From assembly GCA_016788205.1 (NCBI GenBank), contig JAEUTA010000011.1, positions 62,001 through 126,000 of the forward strand: a stretch of 64,000 nucleotides of DNA. The letters run 5' to 3'. Below, one piece after another: positions 17,133 to 25,753 of this stretch. The DNA comes from Flavobacteriales bacterium (GTDB taxonomy: Bacteria > Bacteroidota > Bacteroidia > Flavobacteriales_F > PHOS-HE28). Every line of letters begins with the position of its first letter. The first letter of the stretch is position 1. The notes under the pieces were generated by a model, which saw only the letters and a list, made by a program, of their open reading frames with translations, searched no databases and was not told the origin of the DNA. Made by a program: the position numbers and the translations under genes.

Positions 17133-18647
17133 ATGAGCCACGCTCCTGACCGGTCCACCCTTCAGCGCTACTGGCTGTTCTTCCTGCTCTTCGCCCTGGC
17201 TTTCCGGGGGCTCTATGTAGCCCTCGAGATCTCCGAGCTGCGCCTGCCGGATACCATCGGCGTATTGTCCGTGCAAACGGGCGATACGAAGGGCTATCTC
17301 GACCCGATCGAAAGCGTACTGGCCGGTGGCCGCTACGAACCGGACTATCGCATGCCCGGTGTAGGCGCCCCGTACTGGGTCTTCCGCCAGTTCTTGGATG
17401 TGGGCATGAGCCGCGACGCCATGGTGATCGTCCAATGGCTGCTTTCCGGTCTTTGTGTCTACCTCCTAGGGCTCATCGCAACACGGCTTTCGGGCTCTGA
17501 TCGCGTGGGCCTGATCGTTTACGGCGCTTATCTGCTGAGCGCCTATGCCAGTTGGTTCGATGCCTCCATCTCTTCGGACAGCTTCGCGGTCTCCACCATC
17601 ATCCTGACAGCGTTCTTCCTGCAACGGGCGGTGGACCGCTCCAGTCTGCGCGACCTCGTCCTGGCCGGCGCCTTCTTCACCTGGTTGGTATTCCTACGAC
17701 CGGTCAGCGTGGCGCTATTCCTGCCCATGCTGGTGCTGCTTTGGCACTTCGGCACCTGGCCGCAACGGTGGAAGGCCATCATCGCCGTACTGCTCCCGTT
17801 CGCCATCGCCGATGGACTTTGGACGTACCGCAACTGGCGCGCGAACCACGAATTCAGCCCGTTGACGAACCAAGGCTTGCTCCCTGCGGATTTCACCGAT
17901 GAGATACGCGGGCACGTGATGGCGTTCCTCCAGGGCTATGGCGGCAATTACATCTGGTGGACACCTGGTGCCGATGTGCGCTGGTACGGGGTATGGAAAG
18001 GGGGTGGTGAACTGGACGATGAAGGCCGCGATGCGAACCCTCCGCCGGACCATGCCATCGTGGAGGGCTACACGCGGGACAGCCTGTATCTGATCAGTGA
18101 GCGGATCCGCGCCTGGTCCGCTGGTGGGCTGACGCCGCAGGATTCGCTGGCGGAAGCACGCAGCATCAACGCCAAATTGGACAGTTATGCGGACCTGTAC
18201 AAAAGGGAAGCTCCCCTCAACTATCATCTCCTGAGCCGGGTGCGGATGCTGAAGAACGTGATGTGGCAACACGGTACCGAAGGCATACTCATGCGCCCGT
18301 TCCACACACTCCCCATCTGGATGCGCATCTTCAAGGTGATGCAGGTGGTCTTCTACGTGTTCGCCTATACGTTCGGCTCGTGCGCCGTACTGCTGCTGCT
18401 TTGGAACTGGCGAAAAGCACCCACCCTGCTGCATCTCTGGCTGCCCATCATGACAGCCTATATGATACTCATCTATCCGGTGGTGCTGCGCATGTGCGAA
18501 TGGCGCTACATGGTGCATCAGTTCCCACTGGCTCTGTTATTAGGCGTGGAACTGGGGCACCGGCTCATCCGGGGTATCCGTGCGAAAGGGATCAGTGGGC
18601 TGCGGGGTGCCGCCGTGCCATCCCGTGAGGCCGGGTTGATCAGCTGA
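17133..18647 (+). CDS. GT39/ArnT-like polytopic glycosyltransferase (GT-C fold)
   Basis: This protein is 504 aa from the ATG at 17133; the frame is open back to 16935 but that part is not protein-like. It has about nine to eleven hydrophobic segments. The first large extracytoplasmic loop carries GDTKGYLDPI and YRMPGVGAPY, resembling the acidic metal/donor motif and the R-x-P-G element of GT39 enzymes; LRPVSVALFLPML and WTYRNWRAN further along are also typical. Such enzymes use polyprenyl-phosphate sugars as donors at the periplasmic face. It is divergent (182 nt) from the fdtB-fdtA-methyltransferase-GT2 cassette that could supply the donor. Its stop abuts the next gene's stop (TGATCA). Confidence 0.78.
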   Translation: MSHAPDRSTLQRYWLFFLLFALAFRGLYVALEISELRLPDTIGVLSVQTGDTKGYLDPIESVLAGGRYEPDYRMPGVGAPYWVFRQFLDVGMSRDAMVIVQWLLSGLCVYLLGLIATRLSGSDRVGLIVYGAYLLSAYASWFDASISSDSFAVSTIILTAFFLQRAVDRSSLRDLVLAGAFFTWLVFLRPVSVALFLPMLVLLWHFGTWPQRWKAIIAVLLPFAIADGLWTYRNWRANHEFSPLTNQGLLPADFTDEIRGHVMAFLQGYGGNYIWWTPGADVRWYGVWKGGGELDDEGRDANPPPDHAIVEGYTRDSLYLISERIRAWSAGGLTPQDSLAEARSINAKLDSYADLYKREAPLNYHLLSRVRMLKNVMWQHGTEGILMRPFHTLPIWMRIFKVMQVVFYVFAYTFGSCAVLLLLWNWRKAPTLLHLWLPIMTAYMILIYPVVLRMCEWRYMVHQFPLALLLGVELGHRLIRGIRAKGISGLRGAAVPSREAGLIS

Positions 18648-19481
18648 TCACCGGAAGGGCATCCGCAACCACCAGGCGCCCGCCTCCAGATCCAGGTATT
18701 TCACTTCGGAACCGGGACATTCGTTGGCCCAACGTGCCGCCGTGGCCCGTTCATCGGCCCGCCCGCCATCGTCCAGAAGCACAACGGCACCTGGTGCCAG
18801 ACGGTCCCGCAGCAAAGGCACGGCCGGGTAACGCGCCTGCGATTGAACGGTCTCCGGAGGGCCGTCGACCACCAACAGGCCGATCGCATCCTTGGTCTGA
18901 AGGCCCTTCAGATCGTACCACTCGTGGCGTGCACCACCAACGGCGTGTTCCACCAACGGAGCGTCGATGACCTCGGCGAACGCGGTGAGGCCATGAAGCT
19001 CGAGCGCTCTTCGGGTGCGCGCGGCATAGACCGGGTCATGCTCCAACGCATAGACCTTCCCCTTACCCAAGCGCTGCAAGCAATAACCGATGATGACCGT
19101 GGATGTTCCGCTGCTGGCCTCCACTACGCAATCGGGCGCATTCTCCAAGACGTGCGTCATGATCTCGCGCAGCAGATCGGGAGACGCCGCCCAACCTCGC
19201 GTTGGAGGCAGGGGGTGAACCGGGCGCAGGAACTCGGACATACCGTAGAGCAACTCCCACTGCCTGTACGTGGCCCTGCTCTCGTGCAACTGACGGGCGA
19301 ACAGCAGCTGGGCATAGTGCCGCGCTTCTATGACCAGATAGGCGAGGAAAACACACGCCAACACCGGAGGTATGACCAACGCTACCGTACCGAACAGCGC
19401 ATGACCGATGATGCCTACGGCCAGGATGCCCAATGGCACCACCATTACGATGATCCGCTGCCGCGGGGTCAACTTCTTCAT
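18648..19481 (-). CDS. Membrane-anchored class I methyltransferase
   Basis: This 277-aa protein has two N-terminal hydrophobic segments (about residues 10-28 and 30-47), so it is tethered to the inner membrane. After them comes a Rossmann-like domain: CVVEASSGTSTVIIGYCLQRLGKGKVYALEHD (motif I region, with ASSGTST in place of a Gly-rich loop), IGLLVVDGPPETVQ and LLRDRLAPGAVVLLDD. This pattern resembles Methyltransf_24-type O-methyltransferases of polysaccharide clusters. The substrate is unknown. It stands alone on the minus strand, divergent from the FkbM gene and tail-to-tail with the GT39 gene. Confidence 0.7.
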   Translation of the reverse strand: MKKLTPRQRIIVMVVPLGILAVGIIGHALFGTVALVIPPVLACVFLAYLVIEARHYAQLLFARQLHESRATYRQWELLYGMSEFLRPVHPLPPTRGWAASPDLLREIMTHVLENAPDCVVEASSGTSTVIIGYCLQRLGKGKVYALEHDPVYAARTRRALELHGLTAFAEVIDAPLVEHAVGGARHEWYDLKGLQTKDAIGLLVVDGPPETVQSQARYPAVPLLRDRLAPGAVVLLDDGGRADERATAARWANECPGSEVKYLDLEAGAWWLRMPFR

Positions 19482-19588
19482 GCGTTATCGGTATGCGACA
19501 TGATCCGCTCCGGCCGCAAGATTAAGGCGAATCCGACACCTCGGAAAGCGGCAACCATCAGGCCCTTTTGCCGTTCTTTGGTGCAGTG

Positions 19589-20476
19589 ATGGTGGCATCG
19601 GTGAAAGGCTCGTTGAAGCGCTTGTACGAGGCGATCCCGTTCAAACGGGAGTTCTTCGGCCTGGTGAGGTCCATCATGCCCGTTCCGGAACCCGTCTTCA
19701 GGCACCTGCACTTCAAAGGGGTGTTCAAGGTGCCGGTTGATAGCCGTGGGTCGTTCCGCATGATGCATCATGGCTATGTGATCGAGAACGAACTCTTCTG
19801 GCGTGGTCTGAAGGGATGGGAGCACGTATCGCTGGAGCTTTGGCAACGCTTGTGCCACCGCTCGGACACGATCCTGGACATCGGTGCCAACACCGGGGTT
19901 TACGCCATGCTGGCACAGGCGGTGAACCCCGACGCTACCATCATCGCGGTGGAGCCCGTGGCGCGCGTCTTCCAAAAGCTCCAGGCCAATGCCGCTTTGA
20001 ACGGTGCGCGGGTGCACACTGTGTGCGCTGCGGTGAGCGACCATACCGGTACCGCCACGTTGTACGACCTTCCCGACAGTGAACATGTGCTCTCCGTGTC
20101 CTTGGACCCGGAATGGAACAAACAAAGCACACGACTGAGGCCTGTGGAAGTGCCTACCACGACCGTGCTTGATCTGCTGCGAACGCACGGCAAGGAGAAG
20201 GCCTCCCTGCTCAAGATAGACGTTGAAACGCACGAACCGGCCGTGCTGGAAGGCTGTGGAACGCTTTTGAAGGAACATAGACCCACCTTGTTGATCGAAC
20301 TGCTGAACGATGATGTGGCCGCGCGTGTCGCTACTTACGTTGACGGTCTTGGTTACGAATTCTATAACGTGGATGATGTGACGTGGCCTCCGCCGCGCGT
20401 GGCGACATTGGGCCGAAGCGGACACTTCAACTTCCTGATCTGCCAGCCCGACGTGGCGCGGGCCATCGGGCTGTGA
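19589..20476 (+). CDS. FkbM-family methyltransferase
   Basis: This encodes 295 aa from the ATG at 19589; a TTG at 19568 is also in frame. The FkbM pattern is clear: DTILDIGANTGVYAMLA (SAM-binding loop), IIAVEPVARVFQKLQANAALNG, VPTTTVLDLL, and SLLKIDVETHEPAVLEGCGTLLKEHRPTLLIEL. FkbM enzymes methylate hydroxyls in polyketides and surface glycans. Lying directly before the double glycosyltransferase, it probably methylates a sugar of the surface polysaccharide. The N-terminal ~80 residues are less conserved and basic. Confidence 0.87.
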   Translation: MVASVKGSLKRLYEAIPFKREFFGLVRSIMPVPEPVFRHLHFKGVFKVPVDSRGSFRMMHHGYVIENELFWRGLKGWEHVSLELWQRLCHRSDTILDIGANTGVYAMLAQAVNPDATIIAVEPVARVFQKLQANAALNGARVHTVCAAVSDHTGTATLYDLPDSEHVLSVSLDPEWNKQSTRLRPVEVPTTTVLDLLRTHGKEKASLLKIDVETHEPAVLEGCGTLLKEHRPTLLIELLNDDVAARVATYVDGLGYEFYNVDDVTWPPPRVATLGRSGHFNFLICQPDVARAIGL

Positions 20477-20497
20477 TGACGCCCTTCACCGAACGGC

Positions 20498-20505
20498 TAG
20501 TTTCG
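20498..20505 (+). promoter_or_regulatory. Possible -7 element before the double glycosyltransferase
   Basis: TAGTTTCG fits TAnnTT(T/C)G and ends 14 bases before the ATG at 20520, in the 43-nt gap after the FkbM gene. It may give this gene its own transcript start. Confidence 0.35.
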
Positions 20506-20519
20506 CACTGCTGTTAACA

Positions 20520-22787
20520 ATGCCCTACAGTCCCAGCGCGATCTTCATTTTCTCCTTGGAGCCATGGGGCGACATGTGGTACTCCAAGCACCACTATGCC
20601 GCGCATCTGGCCAAGAGGCACAACGTCTACTTCGTCAGTATCCCGGATCGCTGGCGCTGGACGGACCTGTTCTCTTTCGGGACCAACGTGCGCCGAACGC
20701 CCGAGGGCGTTAACGTGGTGGAGTACAGGAACAATCTTCCGCTACGCCCCTTCGCCGGACGGTTCGCCACGATACAGAACCGCTTCAATGCATGGAAACT
20801 GCGCAGGCTGATGCCCAAGGGGGAAACACTCCTTTGGAGCTTCTACCCTGCTTACGGCCTGTTGCGGCATCTGATGAACCGGCCATCCACCAGCAGCATA
20901 TACCACATTGTGGACCCCTACCAGAACATGCCTGGGGATGTACCGCTGAGCCGCAGCGTGGACCTGGTCGTGGCGATCAACGCGTGGTACGAGCGCTACT
21001 ACGGTAGCATGAACGAGAACCGTATCCTGATACCGCACGGGGTGCGGTCGCAGGATCGCGAACACGATCCCGAAGGCATGAAAGGGTTCCGGAAGCGGTT
21101 CGGTCGCTATGCCGTACTCGCCACCGGGGTGAACCGATATGTGAACTACGCACTGCTCCAGCGCGTGGCCGATGCGCACCCTGACCTCCACATCGTGGTG
21201 GCAGGTCAATGGTTCACCCTGACAGGAGCGGCACGCGAGGCACGCGAAACCCTCTTCGAACGACCGAACGTGGAGTACCTCGGTGTCCTGCATCCGGATA
21301 CCCTCAAGGACCTCATCCAAGGAGCCGCCGTGGGGCTGCTGGCGTACGACTTCGAACCACCGAGCGCCGTACCGACCACCGCAGGACGTACCCCCCTGAA
21401 GGTATTGACCTACCTGGCACAGCGCCTGCCTGTCGTATCCACGAACAACAGCTACATACCGGCGTTGGAAGGCCTGGGCCACTATAAGGCCAACGATGCC
21501 GACCAGTTCGTGCGCCTCGTGGGTGCCGTAGGGGCCAAGACCGCGGACGTCGATGTGGCCGCGGTCGACTCGTACCTCGATGGCGTCGAATATGCGAACC
21601 TGGTCGGAAGGGTGCTCGATGCCCTTGGCACAGCCCTCGAGCAGCGCGGAACCAATGTCCGATCGAACGCGTCCGCGAACAGGGACACGGATGCACGTAC
21701 CCTCGTGCCCACCACCAGTCCTGTGCTCATCGCATCCAATGAAGGATGGAACGGCCCGCGCTACAGCAAGCATCGTTTCGCGCTGGCGCTGAGCACGCGG
21801 CGCAAGGTCTTCTTCATCGACCCATCACCTCCTTGGCGTCCCTCCTACCTGCTCCGGAGAAGGATCCTCGAGCGCACCACGAACGAGGGTATCACCGTGC
21901 TTTCCTATAGCAATGCTGTGCCCCTCTTCGGCGGTCGGCTCGGCGCGTTCAACGACCGCATCATCTCCGCACGCATCAGGAAACATCTGGCACGCAGCGG
22001 CTGGCATGCACCGTTGTTCTGGACCTTCGACCCGAGCCGATTGATATCGCCCGAACACTTGGGTGCCCTCATTTCCGTGTATCACTGCGTGGATGACCAC
22101 ACCCTACGGCACGCCGCCGAGTTGGAGTTGGCGGAACGGTGCGATCATGTGTTCTGCATCGCACGTGATCTCATGCCGCGTTTCGTGGGGCATAGTAACT
22201 CCATTCGGGTGGTGCCACACGGCCTGGCGAACGAAGACCTTACACCTACCGCCGCAGCCCCCAACCTCCCCGTACAGCCCGGTTACGGTCTGTACATCGG
22301 CAACATCAACGACCGTCATGACTTCGCTTTGTGGGAGCGCATGTTCCACGACCACCCTGACGTGAACTGGCTTATCGTAGGACCGAGCCAGGTGACGGAC
22401 CCGAAAGGGCTGGCCCTCCTACGTGAAGGCGGCCGATCGAACGTTCATATCATCGGACCCCTACCCTACGATCAACTGCCCTCGCTGATCGCCGCCGCGG
22501 GGTTCGGATTCCTCTATATGCGTCCGGACCATCCCGCCAACCGAATCTCCAGCCAGAAGGTGGTGCAATTCCTTGCACAGGGGAAACCATTCTTCTGTAG
22601 CTGGTTCTCCGAATACGCCGATCGACAGGACCTGGTGATCATGAACGATGACCCCGATGAGGCGATGCACCAGTTCGATGGGTGGAAGCGCCACGGTGAT
22701 GCCCCTGGAGCTGCCGAAAAACGCCTCGCCTATGCGCAGGAATTGCGCTTCGATCATCTGCTTCAGAACCTACCCTTTCGCTTCTGA
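20520..22787 (+). CDS. Tandem double-domain glycosyltransferase (two GT4-like units in one chain)
   Basis: This encodes 755 aa, about twice a normal GT-B enzyme. Two halves repeat the same landmarks. Half 1 (1-~385): MWYSKHHYAAHLAKRHNVYFV, LLWSFYPAYG, SIYHIVD, VDLVVAINAWYERYYG, ILIPHGV, then a GT4-type donor half ending LLAYDFEPP...PLKVLTYLAQRLPVVST. Half 2 (~400-755): RYSKHRFALALSTRRKVFFI, LFWTFDPSRL, SVYHCVD, CDHVFCIARDLMPRFVG, RVVPHGL, and GFLYMRPDHP...SQKVVQFLAQGKPFF. A low-complexity linker (residues ~385-400, Asn/Ser/Thr/Asp-rich) joins them. It is probably cytoplasmic and may add two sugars in succession, or one half may be inactive. Confidence 0.85.
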   Translation: MPYSPSAIFIFSLEPWGDMWYSKHHYAAHLAKRHNVYFVSIPDRWRWTDLFSFGTNVRRTPEGVNVVEYRNNLPLRPFAGRFATIQNRFNAWKLRRLMPKGETLLWSFYPAYGLLRHLMNRPSTSSIYHIVDPYQNMPGDVPLSRSVDLVVAINAWYERYYGSMNENRILIPHGVRSQDREHDPEGMKGFRKRFGRYAVLATGVNRYVNYALLQRVADAHPDLHIVVAGQWFTLTGAAREARETLFERPNVEYLGVLHPDTLKDLIQGAAVGLLAYDFEPPSAVPTTAGRTPLKVLTYLAQRLPVVSTNNSYIPALEGLGHYKANDADQFVRLVGAVGAKTADVDVAAVDSYLDGVEYANLVGRVLDALGTALEQRGTNVRSNASANRDTDARTLVPTTSPVLIASNEGWNGPRYSKHRFALALSTRRKVFFIDPSPPWRPSYLLRRRILERTTNEGITVLSYSNAVPLFGGRLGAFNDRIISARIRKHLARSGWHAPLFWTFDPSRLISPEHLGALISVYHCVDDHTLRHAAELELAERCDHVFCIARDLMPRFVGHSNSIRVVPHGLANEDLTPTAAAPNLPVQPGYGLYIGNINDRHDFALWERMFHDHPDVNWLIVGPSQVTDPKGLALLREGGRSNVHIIGPLPYDQLPSLIAAAGFGFLYMRPDHPANRISSQKVVQFLAQGKPFFCSWFSEYADRQDLVIMNDDPDEAMHQFDGWKRHGDAPGAAEKRLAYAQELRFDHLLQNLPFRF

Positions 22788-23009
22788 TCGTAGAAGCGAG
22801 GGAATTCGATACGCAAGCGGACGTTGATAGACCGCAGCTCGTGAGCCCCGAACGTGGGTCCAGCCGGTCTAGTTTTACCCACAGCGGGCATCTTTCCAAT
22901 GAGCAGCCCGTCGATGAGGAGTGAACAGGCTACATGTGAACGGTTCCTTGCTACGGGCACGCATGACGCGTAGGCCCCATCCGTTCCTGATCCTTAACGC
23001 GCCATTGCC
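22788..23009. other. 222-base intergenic region without a supported gene
   Basis: No convincing coding frame is seen on either strand. A short minus-strand frame at 22763-22960 overlaps the end of the double glycosyltransferase and is not family-like. TAGTTTTA at 22870-22877 is a 7-of-8 match to the -7 consensus but lies 130 nt before the flippase. Confidence 0.4.
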
Positions 23010-24341
23010 ATGTCCATGAAGCGCGGGCTGTTCTACACCTTCCTCACCCAGGCCCCCACACTGCTGATGTACTTCGTCGCCAGCACACTGATGACGCGTA
23101 TGCTCGGAGAGGTGGGACGCGGCGAATATGCCCTGATCACGAATTTCGGTGCATTGCTCGCCCTGGTCATGGGTATGAACATCGGCGTGGGCATCACCTA
23201 TTTCATTTCAAGAACACCGGACCACCCTGCCAGTGCGATCGGTACGGCCACCACCCTGCTGCTGCTGAACATAGTCGCGGTGCCGCTGCTGCTCTGGCTC
23301 TTGTCCCTCAGCGGCATCCTCAGTAACGTATTGATGCCCGACGGTCGCGAGCATTGGGCTTATTGGGGCTACGTGTACATGACCGTGGTGCTGAGCCTTG
23401 TGAACAGCGCCGTAGCCGCCGTACTGCTCGGGACCAAGCGGTTCGCTGCACTGAACTGGATGAGCATGTTGAGCGCAGGGCTGAGCGCGCTTGGGATGCT
23501 GGTCCTGTTCTTGCTGCCCGATGAACGGGGGAACGATGAAGTGTTCCCGCTCGTGCTGCAGGTCACGGCCATCGCCAGCACCTTGGTCACCCTGGTCTGG
23601 TGCGTGATCTACGCGGTGAACGTACGCATCCCCCCCGTTCCGGTATGGTCCTGGCGGGTGATGCGACCGATGATCACGTTCTCAGCGGTGGGCCACTTGA
23701 GCAACCTGGTCAACCTGATCAACTACCGATTCGATGTGTGGGTAGTGGACCAGTACAAGGGAGCCGCAGAACTTGGCCTATACGCCGTGGCCGTGGGTCT
23801 TGGCCAGTTGCTCTTCAATGTCCCCGAGCCGTTCTCCCGTGTGGTGCAACCCTATCTTTTCGGCCAACAGCGGAACGAAATGCTCTCGCGTTTCAAAGCC
23901 GTGGCCCGCTTGAACGCTACGGTGCTGACCGTGCTCGCGATAGGGTTGGGCCTGTTCGCGCCGTGGATCATCCCGCTCTTGTTCGGATCCGAATTCGCTC
24001 CGTCCATCCTTCCACTCCAACTATTGCTGCCTGGGATCGTGTTCAGCGGGATGGCCAAACTCCTTGCCCAATTGGTGATCCAAGGAGGACTGCAACGGTT
24101 CAACCTCATGGCCACCACCGTGGCGGTGATAGTCACCATCACGTTGGATCTTGCTCTCATTCCTCGCTGGGGCATGCAAGGCGCTGCGGTGGCCAGTACA
24201 CTATCGTACGCCGTTGGTCTGGCCATTCTTCTGGGGGCCATCCGCCAACGCATGGGGATCTCCATCAACGACCTTTTCCTGTTGCGGCCAAGCGACATCA
24301 CCTCGCTCCTGCGCCAGGCTCCATGGGCCGCCACACGCTGA
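23010..24341 (+). CDS. Polysaccharide flippase, Wzx/MATE-like (first copy)
   Basis: This 443-aa inner-membrane protein has about twelve hydrophobic segments. The N-terminus (GLFYTFLTQAPTLLMYFVASTLMTRMLGEVGRGEYALITNFGALLA) has the oligosaccharide-flippase signature in which a lipid-facing helix is followed by a charged LGxxGxGxY segment. NLVNLINYRFDVWVVDQYKGAAELGLYAVAVGLGQLLFN is the usual mid-protein match. It should move lipid-linked repeat units across the inner membrane. It lies within a run of glycosyltransferases. An ATG at 23016 is an equal start candidate. A second, different flippase is at 53158. Confidence 0.85.
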   Translation: MSMKRGLFYTFLTQAPTLLMYFVASTLMTRMLGEVGRGEYALITNFGALLALVMGMNIGVGITYFISRTPDHPASAIGTATTLLLLNIVAVPLLLWLLSLSGILSNVLMPDGREHWAYWGYVYMTVVLSLVNSAVAAVLLGTKRFAALNWMSMLSAGLSALGMLVLFLLPDERGNDEVFPLVLQVTAIASTLVTLVWCVIYAVNVRIPPVPVWSWRVMRPMITFSAVGHLSNLVNLINYRFDVWVVDQYKGAAELGLYAVAVGLGQLLFNVPEPFSRVVQPYLFGQQRNEMLSRFKAVARLNATVLTVLAIGLGLFAPWIIPLLFGSEFAPSILPLQLLLPGIVFSGMAKLLAQLVIQGGLQRFNLMATTVAVIVTITLDLALIPRWGMQGAAVASTLSYAVGLAILLGAIRQRMGISINDLFLLRPSDITSLLRQAPWAATR

Positions 24342-24407
24342 TCCGATGGGCATGCACAACGAGACCGTCGAACATTCGATGCCTTCACCTTACTGGTGTC
24401 CACGAAA

Positions 24408-25580
24408 ATGACGGTGCCCGGAATGAGCCTATGCCTTGCAGGGTGGTGGCCCGGAAAAGGACACGTCGCGGGTATTTTCATCCGTGAGCATATCCATGCG
24501 ATCGCAAGGCATAGACCTGTTCAAGTCGTCCACGTTAGCGTGGAGAAAGCCGGGCTGTCGTGGCCGCGCACCACTTGCTCCACGACCATGGAAGAAGGCC
24601 TTACCGTGCATCACATCCGCATACGAACACCGGTAAGGCGTTTCGGCGTTCCAGCATGGTTGACCAAGCGTGCGTACGAGCGGTTGTTCGCCCGATCGCC
24701 GAAGCCCGCCATCATGCACATACACGTGCGCACCGAGGCAACGGCAACGGCGACATCGTTGGCTGCCGCCATGGGCGTTCCGGTGATAGTGACCGAACAC
24801 AATTCGTTCTACCACCTCGGCATCCGCGCCCTTCCACCGGACGAACAGGCCAGGGAACGCGCAGCGATCCGGCGTTGGTTCGCAGATGCGAACATCAAGA
24901 AGGTGATGCCCGTTTCCAACGACCTTGCTCGTGTGCTCGTGGATGAGTTCGGCGTTGATCATTCAAGGATCGAAGTCGTACCCAACGTCGCTGCCGATGT
25001 CTTCCTTCCGGCCATGCATCCCTCCGGAATGCCTTTCCGCATACTGCTGGCATCGGTCTGGCGTCCACCCAAGGATCATGATGTGTTCATCAAGGCACTG
25101 TCCATGCTAACACCTTCCTTGCGCACACGCGTGCTCGTGGAATGGGCTGGTTTCGGGCCCGACATGGAACGCATTCAACAGCGTTGCAGAGAGGAATTGC
25201 CGGATGTGGAGATCCGATTCACCGGTGCAATGACAAAGGCCGAGTTGGCGAGGTCCATGCAGGCCGCGGACCTTTTCGTCCTCCCGACCAAAGCCGACAA
25301 TCTGCCCTGCGTGGTGCTGGAAAGCCACTGTTGTGGCACACCTGTCGTATCCATGCGTGTGAACGGCGTGCCCGAGATGATCGATGCGACCAACGGCCTT
25401 TTGGTACCACCCAGTTCACCCGAAGAACTGGCCTCGGCGCTCACCCGATGCATCACCGGCGAAGTGCGGTTCGACCGCGAAGCCATTGCCCGTGCAGCGG
25501 CCCAACGCTATTCCATGGCGGCCGTAGCTGACCGACTGGAGCGCATCCAACAGGAGGTATTGGGACAAGAGAGCCATTGA
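24408..25580 (+). CDS. GT4-family glycosyltransferase
   Basis: This encodes 390 aa from the ATG at 24408 (a GTG at 24396 is in frame). The GT-B layout shows an N-terminal acceptor domain (LAGWWPGKGHVAGIFIREHIHAI, MHIHVRTEA, PVIVTEHNSFY, VMPVSNDLARVL) and a C-terminal donor domain (IEVVPNVAADVF, SVWRPPKDHDVFIKAL, EWAGFGPDMERI, FVLPTKADNLPCVVLESHCCGTPVVS with the EX7E-like Glu, and GVPEMIDATNGLLVPP). It is a cytoplasmic, retaining enzyme acting on the surface glycan; donor and acceptor are unknown. It sits 66 nt after the flippase and 173 nt before the next transferase. Confidence 0.88.
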   Translation: MTVPGMSLCLAGWWPGKGHVAGIFIREHIHAIARHRPVQVVHVSVEKAGLSWPRTTCSTTMEEGLTVHHIRIRTPVRRFGVPAWLTKRAYERLFARSPKPAIMHIHVRTEATATATSLAAAMGVPVIVTEHNSFYHLGIRALPPDEQARERAAIRRWFADANIKKVMPVSNDLARVLVDEFGVDHSRIEVVPNVAADVFLPAMHPSGMPFRILLASVWRPPKDHDVFIKALSMLTPSLRTRVLVEWAGFGPDMERIQQRCREELPDVEIRFTGAMTKAELARSMQAADLFVLPTKADNLPCVVLESHCCGTPVVSMRVNGVPEMIDATNGLLVPPSSPEELASALTRCITGEVRFDREAIARAAAQRYSMAAVADRLERIQQEVLGQESH

Positions 25581-25753
25581 CCGGTGAACAAGATCATTCT
25601 TCCAGCTGTTCATACCAACCACGGCGGCACCCTACACATGATCGGCAGCGAGGTCGTGACGTTCTATCTTTCGCACGGTCCAATGCACCGCTTGTCAGTG
25701 AGCGTTCTCGGCCCGAAGAGCATAGCGTTCCATCCTTGAGCGCACCTTTTCCC

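Noticed and set aside
22763..22960. 65-codon minus-strand frame
   Set aside because: Overlaps the 3' end of the double glycosyltransferase; I see no family pattern or promoter, and a pseudogene fragment cannot be shown.
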